Shown: in pieces, positions 18,137 to 25,988 of the stretch
How positions within the stretch are numbered: position 1 is the stretch's first letter
How the letters are laid out: every line of letters begins with the position of its first letter
Origin: Fen-1359 sp963710355
GTDB lineage: Bacteria; Planctomycetota; Phycisphaerae; Sedimentisphaerales; Anaerobacaceae
DNA length: 64,000 nucleotides
Assembly: GCA_963710355.1 (NCBI GenBank)
Contig: CAVPZU010000003.1
Location: forward strand, 124,001-188,000
Direction of reading: 5' to 3'
Notes under the pieces: model-generated
What the model saw: only the letters and a program-made list of their open reading frames with translations
Told to the model about the DNA's origin: nothing
Database searches by the model: none
Made by a program: the position numbers and the translations under genes

Positions 18137-19369
18137 ATGAAAAAAAATAAGGTATATATCTTAGGCGGATACCAGACAGATTTCGCACGAAACTGGGCGA
18201 GGGAAAACAAGCACATCTCGGCAATGATGCGCGAAGCATATCTGGGCGGTCTTTATCAAACGAGGATAGAGCCGGCAGATATAAATGCGGCTTTCGCAGC
18301 CAACTTCGCCAGCGAGTTATACTGCATGCAGGGGCACCTCGGCGCATTTTTCGCCGAACTCGACCCGGCTTTAGTCGGCAAACCAACCTGCAGATTCGAG
18401 GCTGCCTGCGCCTCAGGGTCGGTGGCAGCGCTGGCCGCTCTCGCATATATCCAGGCCGGCATCTACGACCTGATATGTCTTATCGGCGTCGAACAAATGA
18501 AAACCGCATCCCCCCTCGAAGGCGGAAAATATCTGGGCACCGCCGCCTGGTATGAAAAAGAATGTGAGGGTATCGAGTTTCCCTTCCCCAAACTCTTCGG
18601 CAGACTCGGCGATGAATATGACAAAAGATACGGCCTCGACGATAAATACCTGGCAAAGATTGCGGAAGTAAATTATCGAAACGCAAAAAACAATCCCAAC
18701 GCGCAAACACGCGACTGGTTTATGAGCTTTGAACACGCAAATACACCCGGCAAATTTAACTGCGCTGTCAGCGGCAGGATTAAAGTCGCCGACTGCTCGC
18801 AGGTAACCGATGGCGCTATATGCCTGTTCCTCGCATCGGAAAGGTTCGCCGAAAATTATGCAAAAAAAAGAAACCTCGAATTAAAGGATATACCTGCCAT
18901 ACTGGGCTGGGGACATACGACCGCACATATCGAATTCGAAAAAAAAATCGCAGAATCAGCCGACAGCAAATACGTTTTACCGATAACACGAAAGGCAATC
19001 ACTGATGCCTTTGAGCTCGCAGAAATCCGAAATTGCTGGGACCTGCAGGCAATCGAAACGCACGATTGCTTCACAACATCAGAGTATATGGCAATCGACC
19101 ATTTCGGGCTTACCAAGCCCGGCGAATCCTGGAAAGCAGTCGAGGAAGGCATAATAGAAATGACAGGTAAATTGCCCATAAACCCATCGGGCGGGCTTAT
19201 AGGCTGCGGCCATCCCGTCGGAGCTACAGGCGTAAGACAACTGCTCGATGCCTACAAGCAGGTCGCAGGATTAGCAGAAAATTATCAGGTCGCCGATGCA
19301 AAAAAAATCGCCACCTTAAACATCGGCGGCACCGCAACGACAAACGTCTGTTTCATCGTGGGAACATAA
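18137..19369 (+). CDS. Thiolase / acetyl-CoA acetyltransferase family protein
   Basis: A 410-residue thiolase-fold enzyme. The nucleophilic Cys is in RFEAACASGSVAALAALAYI near residue 95, the His in AIETHDCFTTSEYMAIDHFG, and the second Cys in NPSGGLIGCGHPVGATGVRQ. The C-terminus ends in NIGGTATTNVCFIVG. The form resembles SCP-x-like thiolases that often act with a partner DUF35 protein, but none is present here. It may cleave or condense a 3-ketoacyl-CoA, following the dehydrogenase directly upstream (24-base gap). Why such enzymes sit in a polysaccharide locus is unclear; acyl-chain remodelling of a surface glycolipid is a possibility. Confidence 0.85.
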   Translation: MKKNKVYILGGYQTDFARNWARENKHISAMMREAYLGGLYQTRIEPADINAAFAANFASELYCMQGHLGAFFAELDPALVGKPTCRFEAACASGSVAALAALAYIQAGIYDLICLIGVEQMKTASPLEGGKYLGTAAWYEKECEGIEFPFPKLFGRLGDEYDKRYGLDDKYLAKIAEVNYRNAKNNPNAQTRDWFMSFEHANTPGKFNCAVSGRIKVADCSQVTDGAICLFLASERFAENYAKKRNLELKDIPAILGWGHTTAHIEFEKKIAESADSKYVLPITRKAITDAFELAEIRNCWDLQAIETHDCFTTSEYMAIDHFGLTKPGESWKAVEEGIIEMTGKLPINPSGGLIGCGHPVGATGVRQLLDAYKQVAGLAENYQVADAKKIATLNIGGTATTNVCFIVGT

Positions 19370-19383
19370 CTCGCAGGCAAATT

Positions 19384-19716
19384 ATTTTCGACAAAGCGAA
19401 TCCGCAATATAGCAGAAACAATTCTTTATTCCGCAAGAACAAAAAAAAGACTGAGCTTCCGCAAGCAGAACTTCTGTCAATAGTTGTGACCGAAGAAAAA
19501 AGGGGCAAAGGATTATCGCAGGTGCTGCTGCGAGAAGGTTTCAGCCTCTGCAGACAAAGAAAATTTGAAAATGTCAAAGTCCTTGTTGGTGCAGACAACA
19601 AACCGTCAAACAGTCTCTATCAGAAATGCGGTTTCGCTCTTGTCTGCCAAATTCAAAATCACGGCATCTTAAGCAATATCTACGCAGGTGCAACTAATTA
19701 TTTTGAGAACCGCTGA
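19384..19716 (+). pseudogene. GNAT acetyltransferase, C-terminal remnant
   Basis: A frame overlapping and following the thiolase end reads ELPQAELLSIVVTEEKRGKG and then LSQVLLREGFSLCRQRK, VLVGADNKPSNSLYQKCGF, the acetyl-CoA loop and last strands of a GNAT fold. The first half of the domain is missing: upstream of about 19440 the sequence is low-quality Lys/Asn-rich and no start is seen before GTG 19486. I read it as a truncated acetyltransferase, possibly left by the same events that fused a GNAT domain to the dehydrogenase. Confidence 0.5.
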
Positions 19717-20866
19717 CCGCCTTGCGGCGTGCTCCGTGCAGGCCTTCCATTTCAAGAAATCCCATCCGCCAAATAACAAGGGCTGAAACTATAATCACAA
19801 TCACATAAACTATCGCAGCATATCTGGTCTTAATCTGGCTCATTGTCACGCCGATGAAGGCATAAAGACCAGCCAGCAGATAACATACAGCAACGGTTTT
19901 CTTCAGTGAAAGGCCCCTATCAATCATCTGGTCATAAATATGGCCGCGGTCTGAGACAAAAAGCGGCCTCTTGTTCAATAATCTCCTTACCAGGGCTGTT
20001 GCAGTATCGAGAATCGGCAGGCCGAAAACAATTATCGATGCCATCCACCACCGAGGTATCTTTTCGGCAAAAAGTATCATAATTGCCGCCATTGTAAAGC
20101 CCAGCATCACAGAACCGGCGTCGCCCATAAAAATCTTGGCAGGATGGCGATTGAACAGCAAAAAGCCGCAAACCCCCCCGACAAGAGCTAAACATACAAT
20201 CATCCTGACAGGATCGCCGACACTGCTAAAACCCCACGTGGAGCGGTGAACAGCCAGCAGGAGCATACCGAGCGTAATTATGGCCGTGACTCCTGCGCAA
20301 AGGCCGTCGAGACCATCGAGCAGATTCAATGAATTCGTCGCCCCGAGAACAAAAAAGATAACAACAAATACACCCAGCATCCATTCTACAGAATGCGGCA
20401 TACTCCAGCCGAGGTATTCAGCTGAGTAATGAAGCGCAGGCATTATACCGACGATAATCAAAGTAAGGGCCGCTATAGCCTCACCCAGCATCTTCCTGCC
20501 AGGACTCATATCAAAAATATCATCCACAACACCTACAAAACAGGCTATTGCTGCGCCCGCCAGAATACCCAAAAGCCATTTCATTGCACCTGCAATGTAA
20601 TCCTCTCCAAGAATGCAGTAAATACCCACTAAAATGCCGACCGTAAAGCCAATGAGAATCCCCACCCCGCCAAGATACGCAACCGGCTCTTTATGAGTCT
20701 TGACCTTATTATCCGGCCTATCGACAATACCGAATTTTAATGCGATTTTTTTGCACAGCCAGGTGGCAGCCACTGAACATATGAAAGATAAGACTATCAC
20801 AGGCCAGAACTGAAAGGTCCAGCTTAACGGTCTCTTCGGGCCTATGAATTCACCGAACATATCCAT
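19694..20866 (-). CDS. wecA: Undecaprenyl-phosphate GlcNAc-1-phosphate transferase, WecA/TagO-like
   Basis: A 390-residue polytopic membrane enzyme of the MraY/WecA family. Visible motifs are the cytoplasmic-loop DDIFDMSPGRK, NSLNLLDGLDGLCAG, KIFMGDAGSVMLGF and the His motif SDRGHIYDQMIDRG. The family transfers a HexNAc-1-phosphate to undecaprenyl phosphate. With the PglC-type enzyme at 14280 the locus thus has two different initiating transferases, perhaps for two glycans. It is transcribed towards the thiolase and overlaps the GNAT remnant by 23 bases. The start could also be ATG 20860 (MFGEF). Confidence 0.85.
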   Translation of the reverse strand: MDMFGEFIGPKRPLSWTFQFWPVIVLSFICSVAATWLCKKIALKFGIVDRPDNKVKTHKEPVAYLGGVGILIGFTVGILVGIYCILGEDYIAGAMKWLLGILAGAAIACFVGVVDDIFDMSPGRKMLGEAIAALTLIIVGIMPALHYSAEYLGWSMPHSVEWMLGVFVVIFFVLGATNSLNLLDGLDGLCAGVTAIITLGMLLLAVHRSTWGFSSVGDPVRMIVCLALVGGVCGFLLFNRHPAKIFMGDAGSVMLGFTMAAIMILFAEKIPRWWMASIIVFGLPILDTATALVRRLLNKRPLFVSDRGHIYDQMIDRGLSLKKTVAVCYLLAGLYAFIGVTMSQIKTRYAAIVYVIVIIVSALVIWRMGFLEMEGLHGARRKAVSGSQNN

Positions 20867-20927
20867 ACCCTCAAAACAGATTGATATTGGCAGAGTGCCG
20901 ATACTGATTTTAACAGTCTAAATATAT

Positions 20928-20958
20928 ATGTCCAGACAAAAAGTTTTGGACATTTTTT
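20928..20958 (+). terminator. Terminator-like hairpin in the leader of the ATP-grasp gene
   Basis: ATGTCCA (20928-20934) pairs perfectly with TGGACAT (20947-20953) and is followed at once by a run of six T. On the plus strand this has the form of an intrinsic terminator, but it lies between two divergently read genes, 50 bases before ATG 21008. It could be an attenuator for the gene at 21008. Confidence 0.4.
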
Positions 20959-21007
20959 GTTTTCCTGTTAGAATCTTGAGGCAGATATTGAAAAAGGATA
21001 GATACTG

Positions 21008-21571
21008 ATGAAAATTTTGCTGACCAGCGCCGGTAGACGAGGATACCTCGTCAAATACTTTAAGCAGGCCATCGGAAAGGACGGCGAGGTCTGGGGGGCC
21101 GACAGCAGCCAATATACACCGGCCTTTCAATACTGCGATAAGGTAGTCCTCCTGCCTGAAGTGAACGAACCTGACTATGCCGATAAAGTTATCGGTCTGT
21201 GCAACGACAACAAAATCGATATAGTCATCCCCCTAATCGACCCCGAACTGGTCGTAATGGCCCAACGGCGGCAAAGATTTTACGATGAAAATATAACAGT
21301 CGTCGTATCCCCGTTAAAAACCATACAGATTTCATTCGATAAATACCTTACATATCAATTCGGCAAAGATAACGGCATCGCAGTCCCAAAAACGTTCATC
21401 GACATCGATGAAGCCCTCCGGTCAATCTCCAGAGGCAAACTAAACTGGCCTTTACTGGTAAAACCCAGAAAGGGAAGCGCTTCCCTGGGCATTATACCCT
21501 GTCAAAATGAATGTCTCCTCAAGTTTGCCTTTGAAAACTGCCCGCAGCCGATGAATACAGCAATACATTAA
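21008..21571 (+). CDS. ATP-grasp (carbamoyl-phosphate-synthase-like) protein, N-terminal part (frameshifted)
   Basis: The N-terminus MKILLTSAGRRGYLVKYFKQ is the pre-ATP-grasp Rossmann domain found in CarB-like ATP-grasp ligases near glycan loci, followed by DIVIPLIDPELVVMAQ and DKYLTYQFGKDNGIAVPKTF. The ATP-grasp lysine loop is LLVKPRKGSASLGI. The frame ends at 21571 (NTAIH), but a one-base shift near 21550 gives IQQYINGDEYGYDTF, the conserved continuation, which leads into the next entry. Together they make a protein of about 325 residues. The family joins a carboxylate to an amine with ATP; the substrate is unknown. Confidence 0.75.
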   Translation: MKILLTSAGRRGYLVKYFKQAIGKDGEVWGADSSQYTPAFQYCDKVVLLPEVNEPDYADKVIGLCNDNKIDIVIPLIDPELVVMAQRRQRFYDENITVVVSPLKTIQISFDKYLTYQFGKDNGIAVPKTFIDIDEALRSISRGKLNWPLLVKPRKGSASLGIIPCQNECLLKFAFENCPQPMNTAIH

Positions 21572-21650
21572 CGGTGATGAATACGGCTATGACACCTTCT
21601 GTGATTTTGACTTCAGGCCTATAAGCGTCTTCTGCAAAAAGAAACTTCTG

Positions 21651-21986
21651 ATGCGATCGGGAGAAACAGACAAGGCAATCAGCACAAACGACCCCCAGCT
21701 TGTCGATTTCGGACTGAAAATCGCACAAAATTTACAGATTTTTGGGCCGGCTGACCTCGATGTAATAATGGACAAAGACGGCCCAAAATTATTGGAAATA
21801 AACCCTCGTTTCGGCGGCGGCTACCCCTGCTCGCACCTCGCTGGCGCAGATTTCCCCGCAAAACTTATTGCAATCCAAAAAGGCCAAAAACTAACCCCAG
21901 ACATCGGCTCCTGTCCCGCCGGCATCGTAATGCTAAAACAAGACGAAATTATCTCACCAACAAACAAAAATTTGAAACCGATATAA
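21651..21986 (+). CDS. ATP-grasp protein, C-terminal part (frameshifted)
   Basis: This frame, truly open from about 21550, supplies the metal-binding half of the ATP-grasp domain: FGPADLDVIMDKDGPKLLEI and INPRFGGGYPCSHLAGADFP, where the acidic residues and the N of INPRFGGG bind Mg-ATP. It belongs with 21008-21571 as one gene. After its stop a gene-poor region of several hundred bases begins, so it closes the polysaccharide locus. Confidence 0.7.
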   Translation: MRSGETDKAISTNDPQLVDFGLKIAQNLQIFGPADLDVIMDKDGPKLLEINPRFGGGYPCSHLAGADFPAKLIAIQKGQKLTPDIGSCPAGIVMLKQDEIISPTNKNLKPI

Positions 21987-22778
21987 ATCCTCACTTCCGA
22001 AAATCCACCCAAAAACCATCACAAAACCAACCCGCCCCTCAGCCGCTTTTCAAAATATCTCTTCCACGAACATCACGGTTAAAAAGATTGATGCCATTGC
22101 GACCACTCCGATAGCAATCTGTCGACATCTAAAACGAAACAATAGACTGCTTCACTTCGCTCACAATGACAATTCCTCGAATGATGTATGGCAAAGCACT
22201 ATCACGAAGGTAATACTGGCCGAGATGATTATCAAACTGCTCGCCGGCTGGGTTGTATTTGCAGGCTCCAACAGTCCGCAGGCATAAGATTTTTTACAAA
22301 TTAATTTCTGGATGGTTATGGGATATTAAATTGCAGGGATTATATATCCGATTTTTATGTGAAAATTTTTTAAAATTTGTGTTTGGGCTAAAATTTGATG
22401 CTCGTTCTCCTTGGCAAGTGTCAACCTCGGTACAGATGGAGACAAAATATCTTCGTAACACCTCAAAACTGTCATAAAATGGTACCGAAACTTGCCAAAA
22501 ACATTTCTACAAGCCAATTGTGCCTAAGCAGTAATCCTATAAACCGAGTAAAGACTGAGCCGTTTGCTCGGCCTTAATAGCCCGGATGTAATTTTTGGGA
22601 GGGACAATCCTACGCACATTTTTGTATAAGCTTCTTAGCCCCGTCATGGACTCCTGCCTCACACCTTAAAGAGCAAAGAGTTAATAGCTGATTAATATTT
22701 GCACCGCACGAGATGCTCCCCTAGAATCGTAGCCATATCAACGAAGTCGTGTGGTTTCCAGAACCCTGCTGAGCCGGG
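21987..22778 (+). other. Gene-poor gap
   Basis: About 790 bases without a convincing gene. Short open frames at 22253-22477 and 22395-22577 have no recognisable motif. Around 22140-22176 the stretch GACTGCTTCACTTCGCTCAC followed by AATGACAATT resembles the short dispersed repeats seen between genes in many bacterial genomes, but I see no second copy in the window. Confidence 0.35.
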
Positions 22779-23447
22779 TTATCGCCGGTAGCGCCCATAC
22801 ACGTACGGATGCAGCGGCCTGTGCCAATAGCCGTGGTGCCAAACCCAACGGTCCCCGAACCAGACCCACGCGCCTCCCACCCAGATGTAGTCCGGACCCG
22901 GAGCCACGACGACCTGCTCGACTAATGGTGGTGGTGACGCAGTTCCTACCACTCCCGCCACTTGGGCGGACTGAACCTGGGTCGGCGTGTTGATCATAAA
23001 GTCAATGATCTTTTCACTGACACCCGAGTTCTTGAGATCAACAATGTCAGCTGTGTTGAGGTGATAGACCGTGCGGGAGTTGCGAATCTGGCTGATGACA
23101 AGATCGTCGCTGATCCCGGCGTTCACCAGCGCTTTGACGTCCACCACTGTCAACGGCTGACTCTGTTCAACCCGTTGCAGTGTCTGTGGGGCTTGTGCCC
23201 TCAACTGCGCCTCCTGGTCCTGGTCCATGCCGTGTCCGATGAGGCCGCCGACCACTGCGCCCGCAGCTGCGCCGACCACTGGGGCGGGGCCCGGCTGCCG
23301 AGCTATGCTGCCGACGATTGCTCCCGTTGCCCCACCAGTCAAAGCTCCGGAGGCCGTGTAGTCCGGCCGACCCGACGGAGACATGCAACCCGCGGTCGAT
23401 ATTCCCACGACCGCTACCACCAACAAATAACCGTATCGTTTTTTCAT
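22779..23447 (-). CDS. Glycine-zipper outer-membrane-type lipoprotein with YxWxGG tail
   Basis: From ATG 23447 the 222-residue product begins MKKRYGYLLVVAVVGISTAG, with a lipobox ending at Cys (STAGC). Next comes a glycine zipper (ALTGGATGAIVGSIA and VVGAAAGAVVGGLIGHGMD), as in OmpA/SlyB-type 17 kDa antigens. The middle (VKALVNAGISDDLVISQIRN to SGVSEKIIDFMI) is a short helical domain often found with these zippers. The tail YIWVGGAWVWFGDRWVWHHG is Trp-rich. The gene is clearly more GC-rich than its surroundings, which may mean recent transfer. The frame is open to 23501, but the signal peptide fixes 23447. Confidence 0.75.
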   Translation of the reverse strand: MKKRYGYLLVVAVVGISTAGCMSPSGRPDYTASGALTGGATGAIVGSIARQPGPAPVVGAAAGAVVGGLIGHGMDQDQEAQLRAQAPQTLQRVEQSQPLTVVDVKALVNAGISDDLVISQIRNSRTVYHLNTADIVDLKNSGVSEKIIDFMINTPTQVQSAQVAGVVGTASPPPLVEQVVVAPGPDYIWVGGAWVWFGDRWVWHHGYWHRPLHPYVYGRYRR

Positions 23448-23464
23448 GGTTCTCTTCTCTTTTA

Positions 23465-23511
23465 ATTTGGTATTTCCCATATTAAACGCTTGGCTACGCA
23501 ACCAAGCCTTC
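23465..23511. repeat. Short dispersed repeat, family 2, copy 1
   Basis: The core CCCATATTAAACGCTTGGC continues TACGCAACCAAGCCTTCC. Copies with the same order lie near 23790-23836 and 25437-25482. The GCTTGG...CCAAGC pair can form a small hairpin. This copy is right upstream of the lipoprotein start on the minus strand. Confidence 0.55.
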
Positions 23512-23960
23512 CAAAACTTATGCCTATCCCGATTTTTCTACTGAAAATAGGCCTTTATGTTCAGCCGTTTCCTTTACTAATTTAGACGTCTTCGACCGGC
23601 CTTTTATTGCAAGTCACACCGAAAAAATTATAGAAGTCATCCCAAAACCTCAGAAAACGCCATTTATGGCACTGAAAAGGCCAATAATGGGGGTTTTGGG
23701 ATAGGCTCTACTATAAAAAAAGCTCGCGGGCAGGCGTCAACTGAAATCGCATGTTAGGTCATTTGCCACGAATGAATAAGATTGTCTATGGGATCTCCAA
23801 TATTAAACGCCCGACCAAGTAACCAGGCCTTCCAATTCAACGATAGTATCAAAATCTTTTTAAAATAACTATCCCCCTTTTTCCATTCACATCCCCCGAC
23901 TTTACTATTTCAGCAGAAGGATAACGACAATACTTATCCGTATCAACTGCCTTAGCACAC
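23502..23960. other. Gap containing hairpin and repeat copies
   Basis: No gene is visible. ATCCCAAAACC (23639-23649) is perfectly complementary to GGTTTTGGGAT (23692-23702), an 11-base stem around 42 bases that themselves contain smaller palindromes (GCCATTTATGGC). It could be the fold of a small miniature element or of a structured RNA. Confidence 0.4.
23790..23836. repeat. Short dispersed repeat, family 2, copy 2
   Basis: This copy reads CCAATATTAAACGCCCGACC followed by AAGTAACCAGGCCTTCCAA. It shares order and spacing with the copy at 23465, with several substitutions and a weaker hairpin. No gene follows on either strand within 300 bases. Confidence 0.5.
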
Positions 23961-24084
23961 CTACAACCAAGCTACAACCCAAAGGTTTAATAGTATATAA
24001 AATCGCAAAAATTACATATCTATAAGATTCTTAATATTAAAGACTTATAAAATTTTCCAAAAAGGCGAACATTTTATATATCCT
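23961..24084. repeat. 124-bp interspersed repeat, copy A (diverged)
   Basis: The repeat runs from CTACAACCAAGCTACAAC to CATTTTATATATCCT. Copies B (25741-25864) and C (36551-36674) have the same length of 124 bases between the same end motifs. Copy A is the most diverged in the middle but keeps TATCTATAAG and the exact 3' end. Confidence 0.55.
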
Positions 24085-24121
24085 ATGGATGCCTTAGTGA
24101 TGCTCAGGACTATTGCAGATC

Positions 24122-24286
24122 AACAGATTAAATGAAGCCCTCGGTGATGTAACCCCTGACGATGTTTACTATGGACACCGGGAAAAGATACTGAAGAAAC
24201 GGATCAGATTGAAAAGAAAAACAGTTCTTGAAAGAAAAAAATATAACGATAGAATCACAGTAACAGGAGTTGAAACCGTCTCCTAA
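24122..24286 (+). pseudogene. IS3-type transposase C-terminal remnant
   Basis: The frame reads NRLNEALGDVTPDDVYYGHR and then EKILKKRIRLKRKTVLERKK before TAA 24284-24286. That is the well-known end of the integrase core in IS3-family OrfB proteins (EALG-NVTPADVYYGR-REEIL). A TGA a few codons upstream closes the frame, so only about 55 residues of a protein of nearly 300 remain. It shows that an insertion element once sat here. Confidence 0.7.
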
Positions 24287-24354
24287 TTCAAAGGCAAATT
24301 TGTCTCATTTTTGCTGAAGACTTACAGTCCTTGTAAGAAAGGAGAGTTATACCA

Positions 24355-25044
24355 ATGCCGTTGAAACCTCCATATTTAAGCAGGATTGAGCAACTGGGCC
24401 ATTTTACAGTCTGGGATGTCGATGGGGCATACATTCGCGGTCATATTGATGAGGAATTCACCAACTTTGGTCAGCATTACAGGTTTTCTTTTATTCCTCA
24501 AAATGAGTTCTGGATTGACCATGAAGCTAAGCGGGATGAAACCCGTTTTTTTATTGACCATTTGCTGACTGAACATCGCCTCATGTCTAAAGGGATGCCC
24601 TATACCAAAGCAATTGAAGAGGCTGACCGGGTTGAGCGTAGAGAGCGCATCCGAGCTGGTGATGTTCGGAAACTTACCAAGAACGGAAAACAATTGCCCA
24701 ATCCTCAGCAGGTGCATGAGCATCTATGGAAAAAGCTTGAGAATGGTATAAGCGTATGGGTTGTAAACGGAAGGCTGGTTCGCAGCGTTTTTGATATTGA
24801 TTTTACTGCTGGTGGTCACGATTATGTCTATGAATTCGTGCCCGAAAAGGAAGTATGGATTGATAATGATATAGAGGAAGAAGAGCGTGGCTATATTCTA
24901 CTGCACGAACTACATGAGCGTAATCGCATGGCCAGCGGCTGGCCTTACAGCAAGGCACATGCAGAATCAAGCCAGATAGAGTACCGCTGTCGTCACCATC
25001 CTGCACTGCTGCATGATGCTCTATCTGCAGAAGGCTGGGAGTGA
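24355..25044 (+). CDS. Unknown protein made of two copies of one domain
   Basis: A strong ribosome binding site (AAGGAGAG, 24339-24346) precedes ATG 24355. The 229-residue product has two related halves. Half 1 has FTVWDVDGAYIRG, EEFTNFGQHYRFSFIPQNEF and WIDHEAKRDETRFFIDHLLT. Half 2 has ISVWVVNGRLVRS, IDFTAGGHDYVYEFVPEKEV and WIDNDIEEEERGYILLHELH. Both end with an ER/EHRLM..G.PY.KA helix. The consensus is VW-x-V-[DN]G...DFT.GGH.Y.Y.F[VI]P..E.WID....EE...LLHEL.ER..M. I do not recognise the family. HELHE is not a true HExxH zinc motif. Confidence 0.75.
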   Translation: MPLKPPYLSRIEQLGHFTVWDVDGAYIRGHIDEEFTNFGQHYRFSFIPQNEFWIDHEAKRDETRFFIDHLLTEHRLMSKGMPYTKAIEEADRVERRERIRAGDVRKLTKNGKQLPNPQQVHEHLWKKLENGISVWVVNGRLVRSVFDIDFTAGGHDYVYEFVPEKEVWIDNDIEEEERGYILLHELHERNRMASGWPYSKAHAESSQIEYRCRHHPALLHDALSAEGWE

Positions 25045-25176
25045 AGTGGCTTTTTAACTATGGGTGTACTTCGGTTTTCAATATTGGAAATCTTTATGTG
25101 CGCAATTCATGGACATCATTTCAAGTTTTTCATTTGTTGATCGTGATAATTTCAAATTGCCGAATTAATCTAACAG

Positions 25177-25368
25177 CTAACCTATTCTTCCATCTCCGTC
25201 AATATCCGTACCCTGCATCTCTTCGAGTTTCCTCACCAACGATCGCAATGTGTTCTGCGTCGCTGTAAGCCGGTCTTTGAGAGATTGAACCCGGTCATCA
25301 ATAGAATCCGACTTTTGTTTCTGCCCATACATCAGGCCCGTCTGTACAATTTCCCAAAGTATCCCCAT
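25177..25368 (-). CDS. Small coiled-coil protein with DxDGDGRIG tail
   Basis: ATG 25368 has a clear AGGAG binding site two bases from ACAA before it. The 63-residue protein starts with a hydrophobic MGILWEIVQTGLMYG, continues as a charged coiled coil (SLKDRLTATQNTLRSLVRKL) and ends TDIDGDGRIG, a calcium-loop-like tail. Similar small proteins (short hydrophobic head, coil, DGDGxxG end) occur in planctomycetes, but I cannot name a function. Confidence 0.55.
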   Translation of the reverse strand: MGILWEIVQTGLMYGQKQKSDSIDDRVQSLKDRLTATQNTLRSLVRKLEEMQGTDIDGDGRIG

Positions 25369-25436
25369 TTGTCTCCTCGATTATTTTTTACAGATTAAGA
25401 TTTTATTTATCGCTTCTTCGGCTTCCAATATTTATT

Positions 25437-25482
25437 TGAGATTTCCCATATCAAACGCTTAACTACACAACCAAGCTTTTTA
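25437..25482. repeat. Short dispersed repeat, family 2, copy 3
   Basis: The copy reads TTTCCCATATCAAACGCTTA and then ACTACACAACCAAGC. It matches copy 1 at most positions. Like copy 1 it lies upstream of a minus-strand gene (start 25368), here by about 70 bases, so a regulatory role is possible. Confidence 0.5.
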
Positions 25483-25740
25483 ATCACACTGTAATACCAA
25501 GATTTACTTTTAATCGACAATCTTTAAACTCAATCACCCCAGTTTATTTTCTCTATTGTCTCTGTGTGGCGTTTAGCCAAAATTTGTAAACCTTAACTCT
25601 TTATTCACAATGACTTAACAATTAAAAGCAACTTGGTAAGAAAACGTCGAGTTGCCATTAATTCAATTATTTACGCCGTGAATATGTTTCACGGATGTTA
25701 AAATGGCTAAAGTTCACTCTGTGATAAGCAACGGTAATCC

Positions 25741-25864
25741 ATACAACTGCACTACAATAGGAGGCTTCGTTATCTGTCAATTTTGTAAAAACATTCGTTT
25801 TATAAGTGCTGTAATATCTGTGAGTTATGGAAAATAAAAAATTGGTCAGCATTTTATATATCCT
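25741..25864. repeat. 124-bp interspersed repeat, copy B
   Basis: This copy begins ATACAACTGCACTACAA, contains TATCTGTCAATTTTGTAAAA and AAATTGGTCAG, and ends CATTTTATATATCCT. It aligns with copy C (36551-36674) without gaps over its whole length, at roughly three quarters identical positions by eye. Its end abuts a recombinase remnant at 25863. Confidence 0.7.
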
Positions 25865-25988
25865 GGTTCAAAGGCTTCTTGGCTATGCAGATTTACAAGT
25901 GGCAACAAGATATGTGCAGGATGTTTCAGAACAGACCGATAGAGTGATTCAAAATAGCAGGATGTATGTTTGCCAGATTAACAAGTAG
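25863..25988 (+). pseudogene. Tyrosine recombinase C-terminal remnant
   Basis: The frame reads LVQRLLGYADLQVATRYVQD and then VSEQTDRVIQNSRMYV to a TAG at 25986-25988. This matches the last catalytic segment of phage-type integrases (LLGHADLxTTxxYxH), and Tyr of TRYVQ is the nucleophile position. Nothing else of the enzyme is visible upstream, where the 124-bp repeat lies. The boundary between the repeat and the remnant is sharp, which suggests an insertion or deletion junction. Confidence 0.65.

Noticed and set aside
24880..24930. Zinc protease motif in the duplicated-domain protein (LLHELHE)
   Set aside because: The spacing is H-E-L-H-E, not HExxH, and the first copy has DHLLTEH instead.
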